Shown one piece after another: positions 28,916 to 37,730 of a stretch of DNA of 64,000 nucleotides. Position 1 is the stretch's first letter; each line of letters opens with the position of its first letter. The position numbers and the translations under genes are program-made. The notes below the pieces were generated by a model. The model saw only the letters and a list, made by a program, of their open reading frames with translations. It was not told where the DNA came from and made no database searches. The stretch comes from Corynebacterium uropygiale. GTDB taxonomy: Bacteria > Actinomycetota > Actinomycetes > Mycobacteriales > Mycobacteriaceae. Location: assembly GCF_021568315.1 (NCBI RefSeq), contig NZ_JAKGSI010000002.1, forward strand, positions 62,001 to 126,000, read 5' to 3'.

Positions 28916-29704
28916 ATGGACCTCGCGGCACAGTTGAGGATCGCGGAGCGCGTCTGCGAGGACGCCGAGCGCCTCTTCCTCGACGGGCTCGGCGCGGGCC
29001 CGAGCCAGTGGAAAGGCTCCGGGGACTTCGCGACGGACGTCGACGTCGCCATTGAGGAGGTCCTCCGCGAGCGACTCGAAGACCTGAGCGGAATCCCCGT
29101 CTACGGGGAGGAGCAGGGCGGGACGCTCGCGTCGGAGGCCGTGTGGGTCGTTGATCCCATTGATGGCACGGCCAACTACTCCGTGCAGAACCCGCTCTGC
29201 GCGATCCTCATCAGCCTCCTCGTCGATGGCGAGCCGGTCCTCGGGCTCACCTCCTTCCCGACGCTCTCCCGCCGCCTCGCCGCCTATGAGGGAAGCCCCC
29301 TGTTCGTCAATGGCGAGCCGGCCACGCGCCTTCCCTCCGGGGAGGGGCGCTCGGGTCAGGTGGGTTTCTCCTCGGTGGCATCGCAGCAGTCCTCCTCCTT
29401 CCCCTCGCTCGTGCGCCAGGGGCTCCTGGGCGACCTCACGGGAACCTTCCTGCGCCCCCGGATCACCGGCTCTGTGGGTGTTGACCTGGGATTTTGTGCC
29501 CAGGGCATCTTCAGCGGGGCGGTGTCCTTCTCCCCGCACGTGTGGGATAACGCGGCGGGGATCGTGCTCAACCGCGCGGCGGGTTCCCTCATCACGGACA
29601 CCCGCGGGGAGCCGTGGACCCTCCACTCGGAGGGCTGCGTGGTGGGGTCGCCGGAGGCCCACGAGGCGATCATGACTACGATAAGGTCAGTTCTCAAAGC
29701 CTAG
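28916..29704 (+). CDS. impA: Inositol-monophosphatase-family phosphatase
   Basis: Mg-dependent phosphatase, 262 residues. Metal ligands are visible: Glu in VYGEEQGG, the DxxDG motif in VVDPIDGTANY and Asp in VWDNAAGIVL. The family dephosphorylates inositol phosphates and, in some actinobacteria, histidinol phosphate (HisN). Position between hisA and hisF in the same direction makes a histidinol-phosphatase contribution plausible, since no other such gene is here; inositol phosphate for phospholipid is the alternative. The symbol follows the C. glutamicum gene at the same place. Confidence 0.85.
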   Translation: MDLAAQLRIAERVCEDAERLFLDGLGAGPSQWKGSGDFATDVDVAIEEVLRERLEDLSGIPVYGEEQGGTLASEAVWVVDPIDGTANYSVQNPLCAILISLLVDGEPVLGLTSFPTLSRRLAAYEGSPLFVNGEPATRLPSGEGRSGQVGFSSVASQQSSSFPSLVRQGLLGDLTGTFLRPRITGSVGVDLGFCAQGIFSGAVSFSPHVWDNAAGIVLNRAAGSLITDTRGEPWTLHSEGCVVGSPEAHEAIMTTIRSVLKA

Positions 29705-29728
29705 CTTCGTGAAAGGATCAGTGCCCTC

Positions 29729-30505
29729 ATGGCGGTCGCAGTGCGCGTGATTCCCTGTTTGGACGTCGACAATGGGCGCGTCGTCAAGGGGGTGAACTTC
29801 GAGAATCTCCGCGACGCCGGGGACCCCGTCGAGCTCGCCAAGCGCTACAACGAAGAGGGCGCCGATGAGCTCACCTTCCTCGACGTCACCGCCTCCAAGG
29901 ACGGCCGCGGCACCATGCTCGACGTGGTCCGCCGCACCGCCGAGCAGGTCTTCATTCCCCTCACCGTCGGGGGAGGGGTCCGCAGCGAGGAGGACGTGGA
30001 CCAGCTCCTGCGCGCCGGCGCGGACAAGGTCTCGGTGAACACGGCGGCCATCGCCCGCCCCGAGCTGCTGTCCGAGCTCTCCCGGCGCTTCGGGGCCCAG
30101 TGCATCGTGCTCAGCGTGGATGCACGCCGCGTCCCCGAGGGCGGCACGCCCCAACCCTCCGGCTTCGAGGTCACCACCCACGGGGGCAGCCGCAGCGCGG
30201 GGATCGATGCCATCGAGTGGGCCCGCCGCGGGGAGGAGCTGGGAGTGGGGGAGATCCTCCTCAACTCCATGGATGGCGACGGCACCAAGGACGGCTTTGA
30301 CCTGGAGCTCATCTCCGCCGTGGCGGATGTCGTGAGCGTGCCGGTCATCGCGTCCGGCGGGGCGGGGACGGCCGCGCACATGCCGCCGGCGATCAGCGCC
30401 GGCGCGGACGCGGTGCTCGCCGCCAGCATCTTCCACTTTGGGGAGGTCTCCATCGGCGAGGTCAAGGATGCCCTGGGTGAGGGCGGCTACGAGGTGCGCC
30501 GATGA
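29729..30505 (+). CDS. hisF: Imidazole glycerol phosphate synthase, cyclase subunit
   Basis: Beta/alpha-barrel cyclase making imidazole-glycerol phosphate and AICAR from PRFAR and HisH-derived ammonia; 258 residues. The catalytic Asp residues are in [13 protein letters not shown] and [10 protein letters not shown]. Phosphate loops LTVGGGVRS and VIASGGAGT are intact. AAAGGA lies about 12 bases before the ATG. Its stop overlaps the hisI start (ATGA). Confidence 0.97.
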   Translation: MAVAVRVIPCLDVDNGRVVKGVNFENLRDAGDPVELAKRYNEEGADELTFLDVTASKDGRGTMLDVVRRTAEQVFIPLTVGGGVRSEEDVDQLLRAGADKVSVNTAAIARPELLSELSRRFGAQCIVLSVDARRVPEGGTPQPSGFEVTTHGGSRSAGIDAIEWARRGEELGVGEILLNSMDGDGTKDGFDLELISAVADVVSVPVIASGGAGTAAHMPPAISAGADAVLAASIFHFGEVSIGEVKDALGEGGYEVRR

Positions 30506-30885
30506 TTCCTGCCACCCCACCAAACACCGGCGATGACCCGAAGAATTACATCCTCCCCCCGGAGATCGCCGAGCGCCTCACCCTCAACGACGCCGGACTC
30601 GTGCCGGCGATCGTGCAGTCCGCCGATGGGGGAGACGAGGTCCTCATGATGGCGTGGATGGACACCCACGCGTTGGCCTACACCATCGCCACCCGTCGGG
30701 GAACGTATTGGTCGCGCTCCCGCCAGGAATACTGGATCAAGGGCCTGACCTCGGGGCATACCCAGGAGGTCACGGAGGTGCGCCTGGACTGCGATGGGGA
30801 CACGGTCCTCCTCAAGGTTCACCAGAAGGGCGCGGCCTGTCATACTGGCACCCGCACGTGCTTTGACGCAGACCAGCTGTTGTAA
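30502..30885 (+). CDS. hisI: Phosphoribosyl-AMP cyclohydrolase
   Basis: Zinc enzyme opening the adenine ring of phosphoribosyl-AMP; 127 residues, monofunctional with no HisE domain. Motifs: [20 protein letters not shown] and the Cys ligands in DCDGDTVLL and [12 protein letters not shown]. It overlaps hisF by four bases. hisE and hisG are not in the window and lie elsewhere, as in other corynebacteria. Confidence 0.97.
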   Translation: MIPATPPNTGDDPKNYILPPEIAERLTLNDAGLVPAIVQSADGGDEVLMMAWMDTHALAYTIATRRGTYWSRSRQEYWIKGLTSGHTQEVTEVRLDCDGDTVLLKVHQKGAACHTGTRTCFDADQLL

Positions 30886-30924
30886 TGCGCACCCCGTGCG
30901 GGGCACCGAGGCAGAAAGAAGAGA

Positions 30925-31626
30925 GTGAAGGACGTGGAGACTGGGACCGAGGACCGACGGCGCGCACGCTTCGCAGCGATCGCGCTGGGGGCGGCGGCGC
31001 TCATCGTGTGGGCTGCCTCCCGCATGAGCTGGGTGAGCGTGGTGGCCGATGACGACAAGTCCGGCGTCCACCACGAGGACATCGTCGGGGCGTCGTGGTC
31101 GACGGAGATCACCGCCCTGGCCCTCGTCTTGGCGGCGGCCTGCATTGCCGGATTCGCTCTCCGACGCTGGGGCCGGCGGATCGTCGGGATCCTTGCCGCG
31201 ATCGTGGCGGCTGGCTGCGCGTGGGCGCCGCTCACCGTGCTCCTTGAGGGGGCGAGCGCCGAGCGCGCCCGCTCCATCCTCACGAGCAGCGCCGCGCACT
31301 CAAAGCTCGCCGATCCGGTCGCGCTGAGCGAGTGGGCGCAGATCACCGACATCACGGTGCACCCGGCGGGTCCACTCATCGCGATCCTTGGCTGTGCCCT
31401 CGCGCTCTTCGGGGGTGTCTTGCTGGCTATTCGGCCGGGCGGGGATGCCCCGCGCTCGACGGCCTATGAGCGCAAGAAGCTCAAGGAGGAGCGCATCGCC
31501 GAGGACCTCGAGGACAACCCCGACTCCGGCCGCGTCCTCTGGGATGCCCTCGACGCGGATCTCGACCCCACCGACGTGGAGGAGTCCCCGGAGAGCACCC
31601 GCGAGCAGGGGGAGAAGCGGAAATAG
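30925..31626 (+). CDS. Trp-operon-associated membrane protein (TIGR02234 type)
   Basis: A 233-residue membrane protein with four hydrophobic segments: about residues 14-33, 58-80, 84-105 and 145-168. The extracellular loop carries WVSVVADDDKSG. This pattern and genomic position, between his genes and a trpC-like gene, fit the Trp_oprn_chp family found beside trp genes in actinobacteria. Function unknown. The C-terminal tail is charged (RKKLKEERIAEDLEDN). GTG start at 30925 follows AGAAGAGA. Confidence 0.8.
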   Translation: MKDVETGTEDRRRARFAAIALGAAALIVWAASRMSWVSVVADDDKSGVHHEDIVGASWSTEITALALVLAAACIAGFALRRWGRRIVGILAAIVAAGCAWAPLTVLLEGASAERARSILTSSAAHSKLADPVALSEWAQITDITVHPAGPLIAILGCALALFGGVLLAIRPGGDAPRSTAYERKKLKEERIAEDLEDNPDSGRVLWDALDADLDPTDVEESPESTREQGEKRK

Positions 31627-31658
31627 GGGCTCAATTTCTCTTCCCGTGGGGGACAGGT

Positions 31659-31664
31659 TAATCT
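31659..31664 (+). promoter_or_regulatory. Candidate -10 of the TrpC-like gene
   Basis: TAATCT, giving a start near 31672 and about a 74-base leader. No clear -35 and no leader peptide rich in Trp. Confidence 0.3.
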
Positions 31665-31745
31665 AAGCAGCAAGATCAGCATCGTGCTCTAATTCACCGT
31701 CCGCAGGGGTGCGGGAGGGTGAAAGAAAGCGAGGTGAGGGCCTCC

Positions 31746-32552
31746 ATGGCACCCGTCATCGTCGACTACGTGCTCGCCCAAGTGCGGCGGCGAGTTGCGC
31801 TGCGGGAAGCCCAGCTGCCCTTCGCCGACATCAAAGTCCGCGCCGCGGCGGCTCCCGCCCCGCGTGATCCGTTCCCCGCTCTTCTCTCCCCGGGCTGCTC
31901 CGTCATCACCGAGCTGCCCGGGTGCATTCCTCCCGGGGATTCCCGCTGGGAGATGACGAGTATCGCCGACGTCGCCCGCGAGTGCGAGGCCCACGGGGCG
32001 GCCCTTTTGTCCTGCCACACGGACATGCCGGCCTTCTGCAGCACCTGCGAGGACATGGCGGCGGCCAAGCGGGCCGTGGACATCCCCATGATCTGCCGGG
32101 ATCCTATCGTGGACCCCTATCAGCTCCACGAGGCCAAGCTCTATGGAGCCGACGTCGTGAGCATCCCGGTGGGCCTCCTCGGACAGCATCACGTGGAGTC
32201 CCTGGTGGACCGGGCGCAGTCGCTCGGGCTCACCCCGCTCCTCGAGGTGCGTGATACCCAGTCCGCCCATCACGCCCTCCGCCTGGGCGCGGGCATGGTG
32301 GGGCTCAACCCGCAGGGATGGGTATGCTCCCGGCGGGACCCGGGGCTCGTCGTCCGCGTGGCCCCCATGCTGCACGAGGCGGGAGTTCCTTTCATCATGC
32401 TCAGCGGGGTGAAGACGGAGTCGGACCTCATCCTCCACGCGCGGCAGCACGCCCACGGGGTGCTGGTGTCGGCCGCCCGCTGCGCACAGCACACGCCGGG
32501 CTCGCTCACCCGGGCGATGGTGACGGCCTCTCAGCACCCGCTTGCAGGTTAG
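31746..32552 (+). CDS. Indole-3-glycerol-phosphate-synthase-like protein with altered active site
   Basis: A beta/alpha-barrel protein of the TrpC family, 268 residues, N-terminus VDYVLAQVRRRVALREAQ typical of the fold. However, key positions differ from active enzymes (S. solfataricus numbering by motif alignment). The EVK motif is ELP (Lys53 lost), RKDF is CRDP (the general-acid Lys110 is Arg), and ESG is LSG (Glu210 is Leu). Glu51, Glu159 (LLEVRD), Asn180 (VGLNPQ) and Ser211 are kept. C. glutamicum has a trpC-like gene at this place besides its trpCF fusion. It may have another function or no activity. ATG at 31746 has GAGGTGAGG upstream; GTG at 31719 is less likely. Confidence 0.8.
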   Translation: MAPVIVDYVLAQVRRRVALREAQLPFADIKVRAAAAPAPRDPFPALLSPGCSVITELPGCIPPGDSRWEMTSIADVARECEAHGAALLSCHTDMPAFCSTCEDMAAAKRAVDIPMICRDPIVDPYQLHEAKLYGADVVSIPVGLLGQHHVESLVDRAQSLGLTPLLEVRDTQSAHHALRLGAGMVGLNPQGWVCSRRDPGLVVRVAPMLHEAGVPFIMLSGVKTESDLILHARQHAHGVLVSAARCAQHTPGSLTRAMVTASQHPLAG

Positions 32553-32600
32553 GGCACGGGGTATCGCCACCCTGGCTTTGCCATCAGGCACACTAGGGGA

Positions 32601-33563
32601 GTGACTACTCAGTATCTTGCTGGACTGCCCTCCCCGCCGCAGGGGGTGTGGTACCTCGGCCCCATCCCGATCCGCGCCTATGCCCTCTGCATCATCGCGG
32701 GCATCATCGTGGCCCTGTGGATGAGCGTCCGCCGCTACACGGCACGCGGCGGCGATGACTCCCTGGTGTGGGATGCGGCGATCGTCGCGATCCCCTGCGG
32801 CATCATCGGGGGCCGCCTCTACCACGTCATCACGGACTATGAGAAGTACTTCGGCCCCGGGGCACATCCCATTGACGCGCTGAGGATCACCAACGGCGGC
32901 CTGGGCATCTGGGGTGCGGTGGCGCTCGGCGGCGTGGGGACGTGGCTGTTCTTCCGCTGGCGCCGGGTCCCTCTCGCTCCTTTTGCCGACGCCATCGCGC
33001 CGGGCATCATCCTCGCGCAGGCCATCGGACGGCTGGGGAACTGGTTTAACCAGGAGCTCTATGGCCGCCCGACGTCGGTGCCCTGGGCTCTGGAGATTTA
33101 TCAGCGGGTCGATGACGCCGGCCGCGTGGCCCCGCTCACCGGGCACTCGACGGGCGTGGTGCTCGCCACCGTGCACCCGACCTTCCTCTATGAGCTTGTG
33201 TGGAACGTCCTCGTCTGCCTCGTTCTCCTGTGGGCCGACCGCCGCTTCCGCCTGGGGCACGGCCGGGTCTTTGCCCTCTACGTTGCGCTCTATACCGCCG
33301 GGCGTTTTGTCGTGGAGAACATGCGCTCGGATGAGGCGACGCTGGTCGGCGGAATCAGGATCAACGTCATCGTGGCGGTGGTGGTGTGCGTGGCCGCCCT
33401 CGTGGTCTTTTGGAGGCTGCCCCGCGGGCGGGAAAGTGAGCAAGAGGTCACTCCCCTGGCCGATGGGGCACAGATCATTCCCGACGGTGCAAAATCGCAG
33501 GTCAGTGGGAGTGAAGGTGATTCAGGTCATCGTGCCATAGAAGGTTCAGGGAAAGACGGGTAG
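32601..33563 (+). CDS. lgt: Prolipoprotein diacylglyceryl transferase
   Basis: Membrane enzyme that attaches diacylglycerol to the lipobox Cys of prelipoproteins. It has 320 residues and about seven hydrophobic segments. The Lgt signature is intact: [19 protein letters not shown]; other conserved points are [26 protein letters not shown] and [14 protein letters not shown] polar C-terminal tail of about 50 residues follows the last segment. GTG at 32601 is directly preceded by AGGGGA, too close for normal use, so a different start or leaderless translation is possible. It would process lipoproteins such as the one at 21340-21987. Confidence 0.95.
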   Translation: MTTQYLAGLPSPPQGVWYLGPIPIRAYALCIIAGIIVALWMSVRRYTARGGDDSLVWDAAIVAIPCGIIGGRLYHVITDYEKYFGPGAHPIDALRITNGGLGIWGAVALGGVGTWLFFRWRRVPLAPFADAIAPGIILAQAIGRLGNWFNQELYGRPTSVPWALEIYQRVDDAGRVAPLTGHSTGVVLATVHPTFLYELVWNVLVCLVLLWADRRFRLGHGRVFALYVALYTAGRFVVENMRSDEATLVGGIRINVIVAVVVCVAALVVFWRLPRGRESEQEVTPLADGAQIIPDGAKSQVSGSEGDSGHRAIEGSGKDG

Positions 33564-33605
33564 CGTTTGAGTCGATGCTCATTCGGGATCACGGATGATT
33601 TCCCT

Positions 33606-33658
33606 TAGAATGCGAACCCGAACGGGCAGATGCCAACATAATCGGACAGATCCCGTTC
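33606..33658 (+). promoter_or_regulatory. pyk leader: -10, inverted and direct repeats
   Basis: TAGAAT (33606-33611) is a good -10, with transcription starting near 33618. The leader then contains GAACGGG (33620-33626) and CCCGTTC (33652-33658), a perfect 7-bp inverted repeat, and the near-identical direct repeats CGGGCAGAT (33623-33631) and CGGACAGAT (33643-33651) spaced 20 bp. These may be regulator sites or an RNA structure controlling pyruvate kinase. Confidence 0.35.
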
Positions 33659-33698
33659 TGTTTGATTCCGAATGATGTGATGAGGGTGATGAATTTCA

Positions 33699-35126
33699 GT
33701 GGATAGAAGAACCAAGATTGTGTGCACTTTGGGCCCTGCCGTCGCCAGCAAGGAAGGCATCCTTTCCCTGGTTGAGGCCGGCATGGACGTCGCGCGCATG
33801 AACTTCTCGCACGGCGATCATTCCGATCACGAGCAGAATTACCGCTGGGTGCGCGAGGCTACCGATGAGACCGGCCGCGCCGTCGGCATCCTCGCCGACC
33901 TCCAGGGCCCCAAGATCCGTCTCGGGCGCTTCACTGATGGTTCTACGTTCTGGGAGACGGGGGAGACCGTCCGCATCACCATTGATGATGTTCCCGGCAC
34001 CCACGATCGCGTCTCCACGACGTACAAGGGCCTCGCGAAGGACGCCCACCCCGGCGACCGCCTCCTCGTCGACGACGGCAAGGTGGGCCTCGTCTGTGTG
34101 GCCGTCGAAGGCAATGACGTGGTCTGCGAGGTCACCGAGGGCGGCCCCGTCTCCAACAACAAGGGCGTGTCCCTCCCGGGCATGAACGTCTCTGTCCCCG
34201 CGCTCTCCGAGAAGGACAAGGAGGACCTGCGCTTCGCCCTCAAGCTGGGTGTTGACATCATTGCGCTCTCCTTCGTCCGCTCCCCGGCGGATGTCGAGCT
34301 CGTCCACGAGATCATGGACGAGGTGGGCCGCCGCGTCCCCGTCATCGCGAAGCTGGAGAAGCCCGAGGCCGTGGACGCGCTCGAGTCCATCATCATGGCC
34401 TTCGACGGCATCATGGTCGCCCGCGGTGACCTGGGCGTCGAGGTGCCGCTGGAGCAGGTGCCGCTGGTTCAGAAGCGCGCCATCCAGATCGCCCGCGAGA
34501 ACGCGAAGCCGGTGATCGTGGCGACGCAGATGCTCGACTCCATGATTGAGAACTCCCGCCCGACCCGCGCCGAGGCCTCCGACGTCGCCAACGCCGTTCT
34601 CGACGGCACCGACGCCGTCATGCTCTCCGGCGAGACCTCCGTGGGCGTGGACCCGCAGAACGTCGTCCGGACCATGGCGAAGATCGTCCGCCACGCGGAG
34701 TCCCAGGGCAGCGTCCCGGCGCTTACCCACGTCCCGCGCACCAAGCGAGGCGTCATCTCCTACTCCGCGCGTGACATCGCCGAGCGCCTCAACGCCCGCG
34801 CCATCGTCGCCTTCACCACCTCCGGCGACACGGCCCGCCGCGTGGCGCGCCTCCACTCCCCGCTGCCGCTGCTGGTATTCACTCCGAACCCGGCGGTGCG
34901 CTCCCAGCTGGCGCTCACCTGGGGTGCGGAGACCTTCCTCTGCGACCCGGTGCACGACACCGACTCGATGATGAACGAGGTCGACGGCGCGCTGCTCGCC
35001 ATGAAGGAGTATGAGCGCGACGACATGATGGTGGTCGTAGCCGGCACCCCGCCCGGAGTCTCCGGCAACACGAACCTCATCCACGTCCACCTCCTCGGTG
35101 AGGACGTGTCCCACTCCGCCAAGTAG
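33699..35126 (+). CDS. pyk: Pyruvate kinase
   Basis: Final glycolytic enzyme, converting PEP and ADP to pyruvate and ATP; 475 residues, the same length as C. glutamicum Pyk. Motifs: TKIVCTLGPAVASKE, MNFSHGDHSDH, catalytic lysine in IAKLEKPEAV, VARGDLGVEVPLEQV and ATQMLDSMIENSRPTRAEASDV. The C-terminal allosteric domain is full length. The start is GTG with GAGGGTGA upstream. A strong terminator hairpin follows. Confidence 0.97.
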   Translation: MDRRTKIVCTLGPAVASKEGILSLVEAGMDVARMNFSHGDHSDHEQNYRWVREATDETGRAVGILADLQGPKIRLGRFTDGSTFWETGETVRITIDDVPGTHDRVSTTYKGLAKDAHPGDRLLVDDGKVGLVCVAVEGNDVVCEVTEGGPVSNNKGVSLPGMNVSVPALSEKDKEDLRFALKLGVDIIALSFVRSPADVELVHEIMDEVGRRVPVIAKLEKPEAVDALESIIMAFDGIMVARGDLGVEVPLEQVPLVQKRAIQIARENAKPVIVATQMLDSMIENSRPTRAEASDVANAVLDGTDAVMLSGETSVGVDPQNVVRTMAKIVRHAESQGSVPALTHVPRTKRGVISYSARDIAERLNARAIVAFTTSGDTARRVARLHSPLPLLVFTPNPAVRSQLALTWGAETFLCDPVHDTDSMMNEVDGALLAMKEYERDDMMVVVAGTPPGVSGNTNLIHVHLLGEDVSHSAK

Positions 35127-35171
35127 CACGGAGGACACGCGGACTCTGACGCTGCGCCCCGGCGCAGCGAC

Positions 35172-35204
35172 AAGGCCCGGCCAGCGCAGTGCTGGCCGGG
35201 CCTT
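35172..35204. terminator. Bidirectional terminator between pyk and glgP
   Basis: A perfect 14-bp stem, AAGGCCCGGCCAGC (35172-35185) with GCTGGCCGGGCCTT (35191-35204), around a GCAGT loop. A-rich and T-rich ends make it work in both directions for the convergent genes. Confidence 0.85.
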
Positions 35205-35221
35205 CGTCTGTGCGCGGGGTT

Positions 35222-37612
35222 TTAGCGGATCGGGGTGGCGTCGAGGTGCCAGACCTCGCGGGCGTAATCGGCGATGGTGCGGTCGGAGGAGAAGCGGCCG
35301 GACTCGCAGATGTTGATCCAGCACTTCCGGGCCCAGGCGCGGCGGTCATTGACATAGTCGTGGGCCATGCGGTCGCGCGTCTCGCGGTAGCTCGCGAAGT
35401 CGCCGAGCACGTAGTAGACGTCCGGGGTCTCCCAGCCGCCCTCGTCGAGCAGGGAGCCGAGGAGGTCGTGGAACATGCCGGACTGGCCGTCGTCGAGGTG
35501 GCCGTCGACCAGCGCATCGAGGGTGCGGCGCAGGCCCGGGACGGTCTCATAGGCGTCGCGCGGGCGGTAGGTGCGGCGCAGCTCGGGGAGCTCCTCATTG
35601 CGGGCGCCGAAGATGTAGGCGTTCTCCTCGCCCACGGCATCGACGATCTCGACGTTCGCCCCGTCGAGGGTGCCGAGCGTGAGCGCGCCGTTCATCATGA
35701 ACTTCATGTTCGACGTGCCGGAGGCCTCCTTGCCGGCCGTGGAGATCTGCTCGGAGACGTCGGCGGCCGGGATGATGTGCTCGGCGGGGGAGACGTTGTA
35801 ATTCTCCACGAAGACGACGCGGAGCGTGCGGCTCACGACGGGATCGTTGTTAACAAGCTCCGCGATGGCGTTGATGAGCTTGATGATTGCCTTCGCGCGG
35901 ACATAACCCGGCGCGGCCTTCGCCCCGAAGATGAAGGTGCGCGGCGGGATGGTGTTCTCGCCGTCCACCTTGATCCGGAAGTAGAGGTCGAGGATGTACA
36001 GCGCGTTCATGAGCTGGCGCTTGTACTCGTGGAGGCGCTTGATCTGGACGTCGTAGATGGAGTGGTGATCGAGGGTGTCGCCCTGGCGGTCCTTGATCCA
36101 GGCGGCAAAGTCCTTCTTGTTGGCGTCCTTGATCGCGAGGAGCTCGTCCATGACGGCGTCGTCCTCCGCGAAGTGGCGCAGCTCAGCGAGCCGGTCGAGG
36201 TCGGTCACCCAGGCGTCGTCGCCGGAGAGGCGGGTGAGAAGCTCGGCGAGGCGAGGGTTGCACATCTTCAGCCAGCGGCGCGGAGTGACGCCGTTGGTCT
36301 TGTTGTTGAACTTCTCGGGCCAGATGTCGTTCCACTCGCGGAGGGTTTCCGCGCGGATGATGTCCGTGTGCAGCGCCGCCACACCGTTGATGGAGAAGGA
36401 GGCGTAGCACGCGATCCATGCCATGTGCACGTTCCCGTCGTGGACGGGGGACATGTAGTTGATGCGCTCCTCGTCGAGCCCGCGGGAGCGCATGTCCTCG
36501 CGGAAGCGGCGGTCGATCTCGCAGACGATCTCCCACACGCGGCCAAAGAGCTGCTGGAAGATGGACGTGCTCCACTGCTCGAGGGCCTCGGCCAGCACCG
36601 TGTGGTTGGTGTAGGCGAAGGTCTCGGAGACGATGCCCCAGGCTTCCTCCCAGCCGAGGCCGTGATCGTCCATGAGCAGGCGCATGAGCTCCGGGATGGC
36701 GAGCACCGGGTGGGTGTCGTTGAGCTGGATGCAGTTGTAGCGAGCGAAGTCGCGCAGGTCCTCCCCGTGGTGCGCGATGTAGTTCGCGATCATGCTCTGC
36801 AGGGAGGCGGAGGTGAAGAAGTACTGCTGGCGCACGCGCAGCACCTTGCCGGCGTACGTCGTGTCATTGGGGTAGAGGACGCGGCAGAGGTCCATGACGC
36901 GCTCGCGCTCGACGATGGCGTCGGTGAAACGCTGGGAGTTGAAGGCCTCGTAGTCGAACTCGTGGAGGGGCTCGGCCTTCCACAGCCGGAGGGTGCCGAC
37001 GTTGTCGGTCCCGTAGCCAGTGATGGGCATGTCATAGGGGATCGCGCGGCACACCATGTCATCGAAGGTCACGGTGTACTGCTCATCCTCGCGGCGGATG
37101 ACGAAGGGGTAGCCATCCTCCTTCCAGGCATCCGGCTGCTCGACCTGGAAGCCGTTTTCGACGCTCTGGCGGAAGAGGCCATAGCGGTAGAGGAGGCCGT
37201 AGCCGGTGACGGGGAGGTCCATCGTCGCGCAGGAGTCGAGGAAGCACGCCGCCAGGCGGCCCAGACCACCGTTGCCGAGGGCGGCGTCGTTCTCCGCCTC
37301 GAGCACGTCGCTGAGGGAGTGGCCGAGCTCGCTCACGGCCTTCTCCGCCTCATCGACGAGGCCGAGGTTCGTGAGGTTGTTGAGCAGCGCGCGTCCCATG
37401 AGGAACTCCGCGGAGAAGTAGTGCTGCTGCCGGGTGGCGGCATAAGCCTTGGTGGTGGCCTCCCAGTTGTCGGCGAGGTTCTCCATGACGGCGTCGGAGA
37501 GGCCGAACCAGAACTTCCGGGCACTCGCGGACTCCGGGCTCTTGCCGGCCGCGGCACGGACGTGGCCGCCGATGGTCTGAGACAGCGCAGGGTGAGAAGC
37601 GGTGTCGGTCAT
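35222..37612 (-). CDS. glgP: Glycogen/maltodextrin phosphorylase
   Basis: GT35 phosphorylase that releases glucose-1-phosphate from glycogen or maltodextrin; 796 residues. The PLP lysine lies in the signature EASGTSNMKFMMNGALT. The N-terminal region shows QHYFSAEFLMGRALLNNL and ENDAALGNGGLGRLAACFLDS, and DTHPVLAIPELMRLL is intact. It ends convergently with pyk across the terminator. AGGAGAA lies 11 bases before the ATG. With glgX in the window it supports glycogen breakdown. C. glutamicum carries glgP2 at this position. Confidence 0.96.
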   Translation of the reverse strand: MTDTASHPALSQTIGGHVRAAAGKSPESASARKFWFGLSDAVMENLADNWEATTKAYAATRQQHYFSAEFLMGRALLNNLTNLGLVDEAEKAVSELGHSLSDVLEAENDAALGNGGLGRLAACFLDSCATMDLPVTGYGLLYRYGLFRQSVENGFQVEQPDAWKEDGYPFVIRREDEQYTVTFDDMVCRAIPYDMPITGYGTDNVGTLRLWKAEPLHEFDYEAFNSQRFTDAIVERERVMDLCRVLYPNDTTYAGKVLRVRQQYFFTSASLQSMIANYIAHHGEDLRDFARYNCIQLNDTHPVLAIPELMRLLMDDHGLGWEEAWGIVSETFAYTNHTVLAEALEQWSTSIFQQLFGRVWEIVCEIDRRFREDMRSRGLDEERINYMSPVHDGNVHMAWIACYASFSINGVAALHTDIIRAETLREWNDIWPEKFNNKTNGVTPRRWLKMCNPRLAELLTRLSGDDAWVTDLDRLAELRHFAEDDAVMDELLAIKDANKKDFAAWIKDRQGDTLDHHSIYDVQIKRLHEYKRQLMNALYILDLYFRIKVDGENTIPPRTFIFGAKAAPGYVRAKAIIKLINAIAELVNNDPVVSRTLRVVFVENYNVSPAEHIIPAADVSEQISTAGKEASGTSNMKFMMNGALTLGTLDGANVEIVDAVGEENAYIFGARNEELPELRRTYRPRDAYETVPGLRRTLDALVDGHLDDGQSGMFHDLLGSLLDEGGWETPDVYYVLGDFASYRETRDRMAHDYVNDRRAWARKCWINICESGRFSSDRTIADYAREVWHLDATPIR

Positions 37613-37665
37613 AGGACGAGAGTTCTCCTGATCGATGAGAGCGTTCGATGACTAGTCAGCAAGTG

Positions 37666-37671
37666 ACAATA
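37666..37671 (-). promoter_or_regulatory. Candidate -10 of glgP within a palindrome
   Basis: TATTGT on the minus strand, start near 37658. It lies in the palindrome GACAATAGTGTC (37665-37676, arms GACA/TGTC), which could be an operator. No GlxR-type TGTGA-N6-TCACA site is visible here. Confidence 0.3.
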
Positions 37672-37730
37672 GTGTCTACTTTATCCGAGCGAAAACTGGC
37701 CCCCGACACTGCGGAGGCCTCGCAGCCTGC

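Noticed and set aside
30887..30910. Terminator after hisI
   Set aside because: Only a 4-bp CCCC/GGGG stem with a GTGC loop; too weak to call.
32589..32600. Leaderless -10 for lgt (CACACT)
   Set aside because: The first base is C rather than T and the adjacent AGGGGA may be a misplaced ribosome site; evidence too weak to count.
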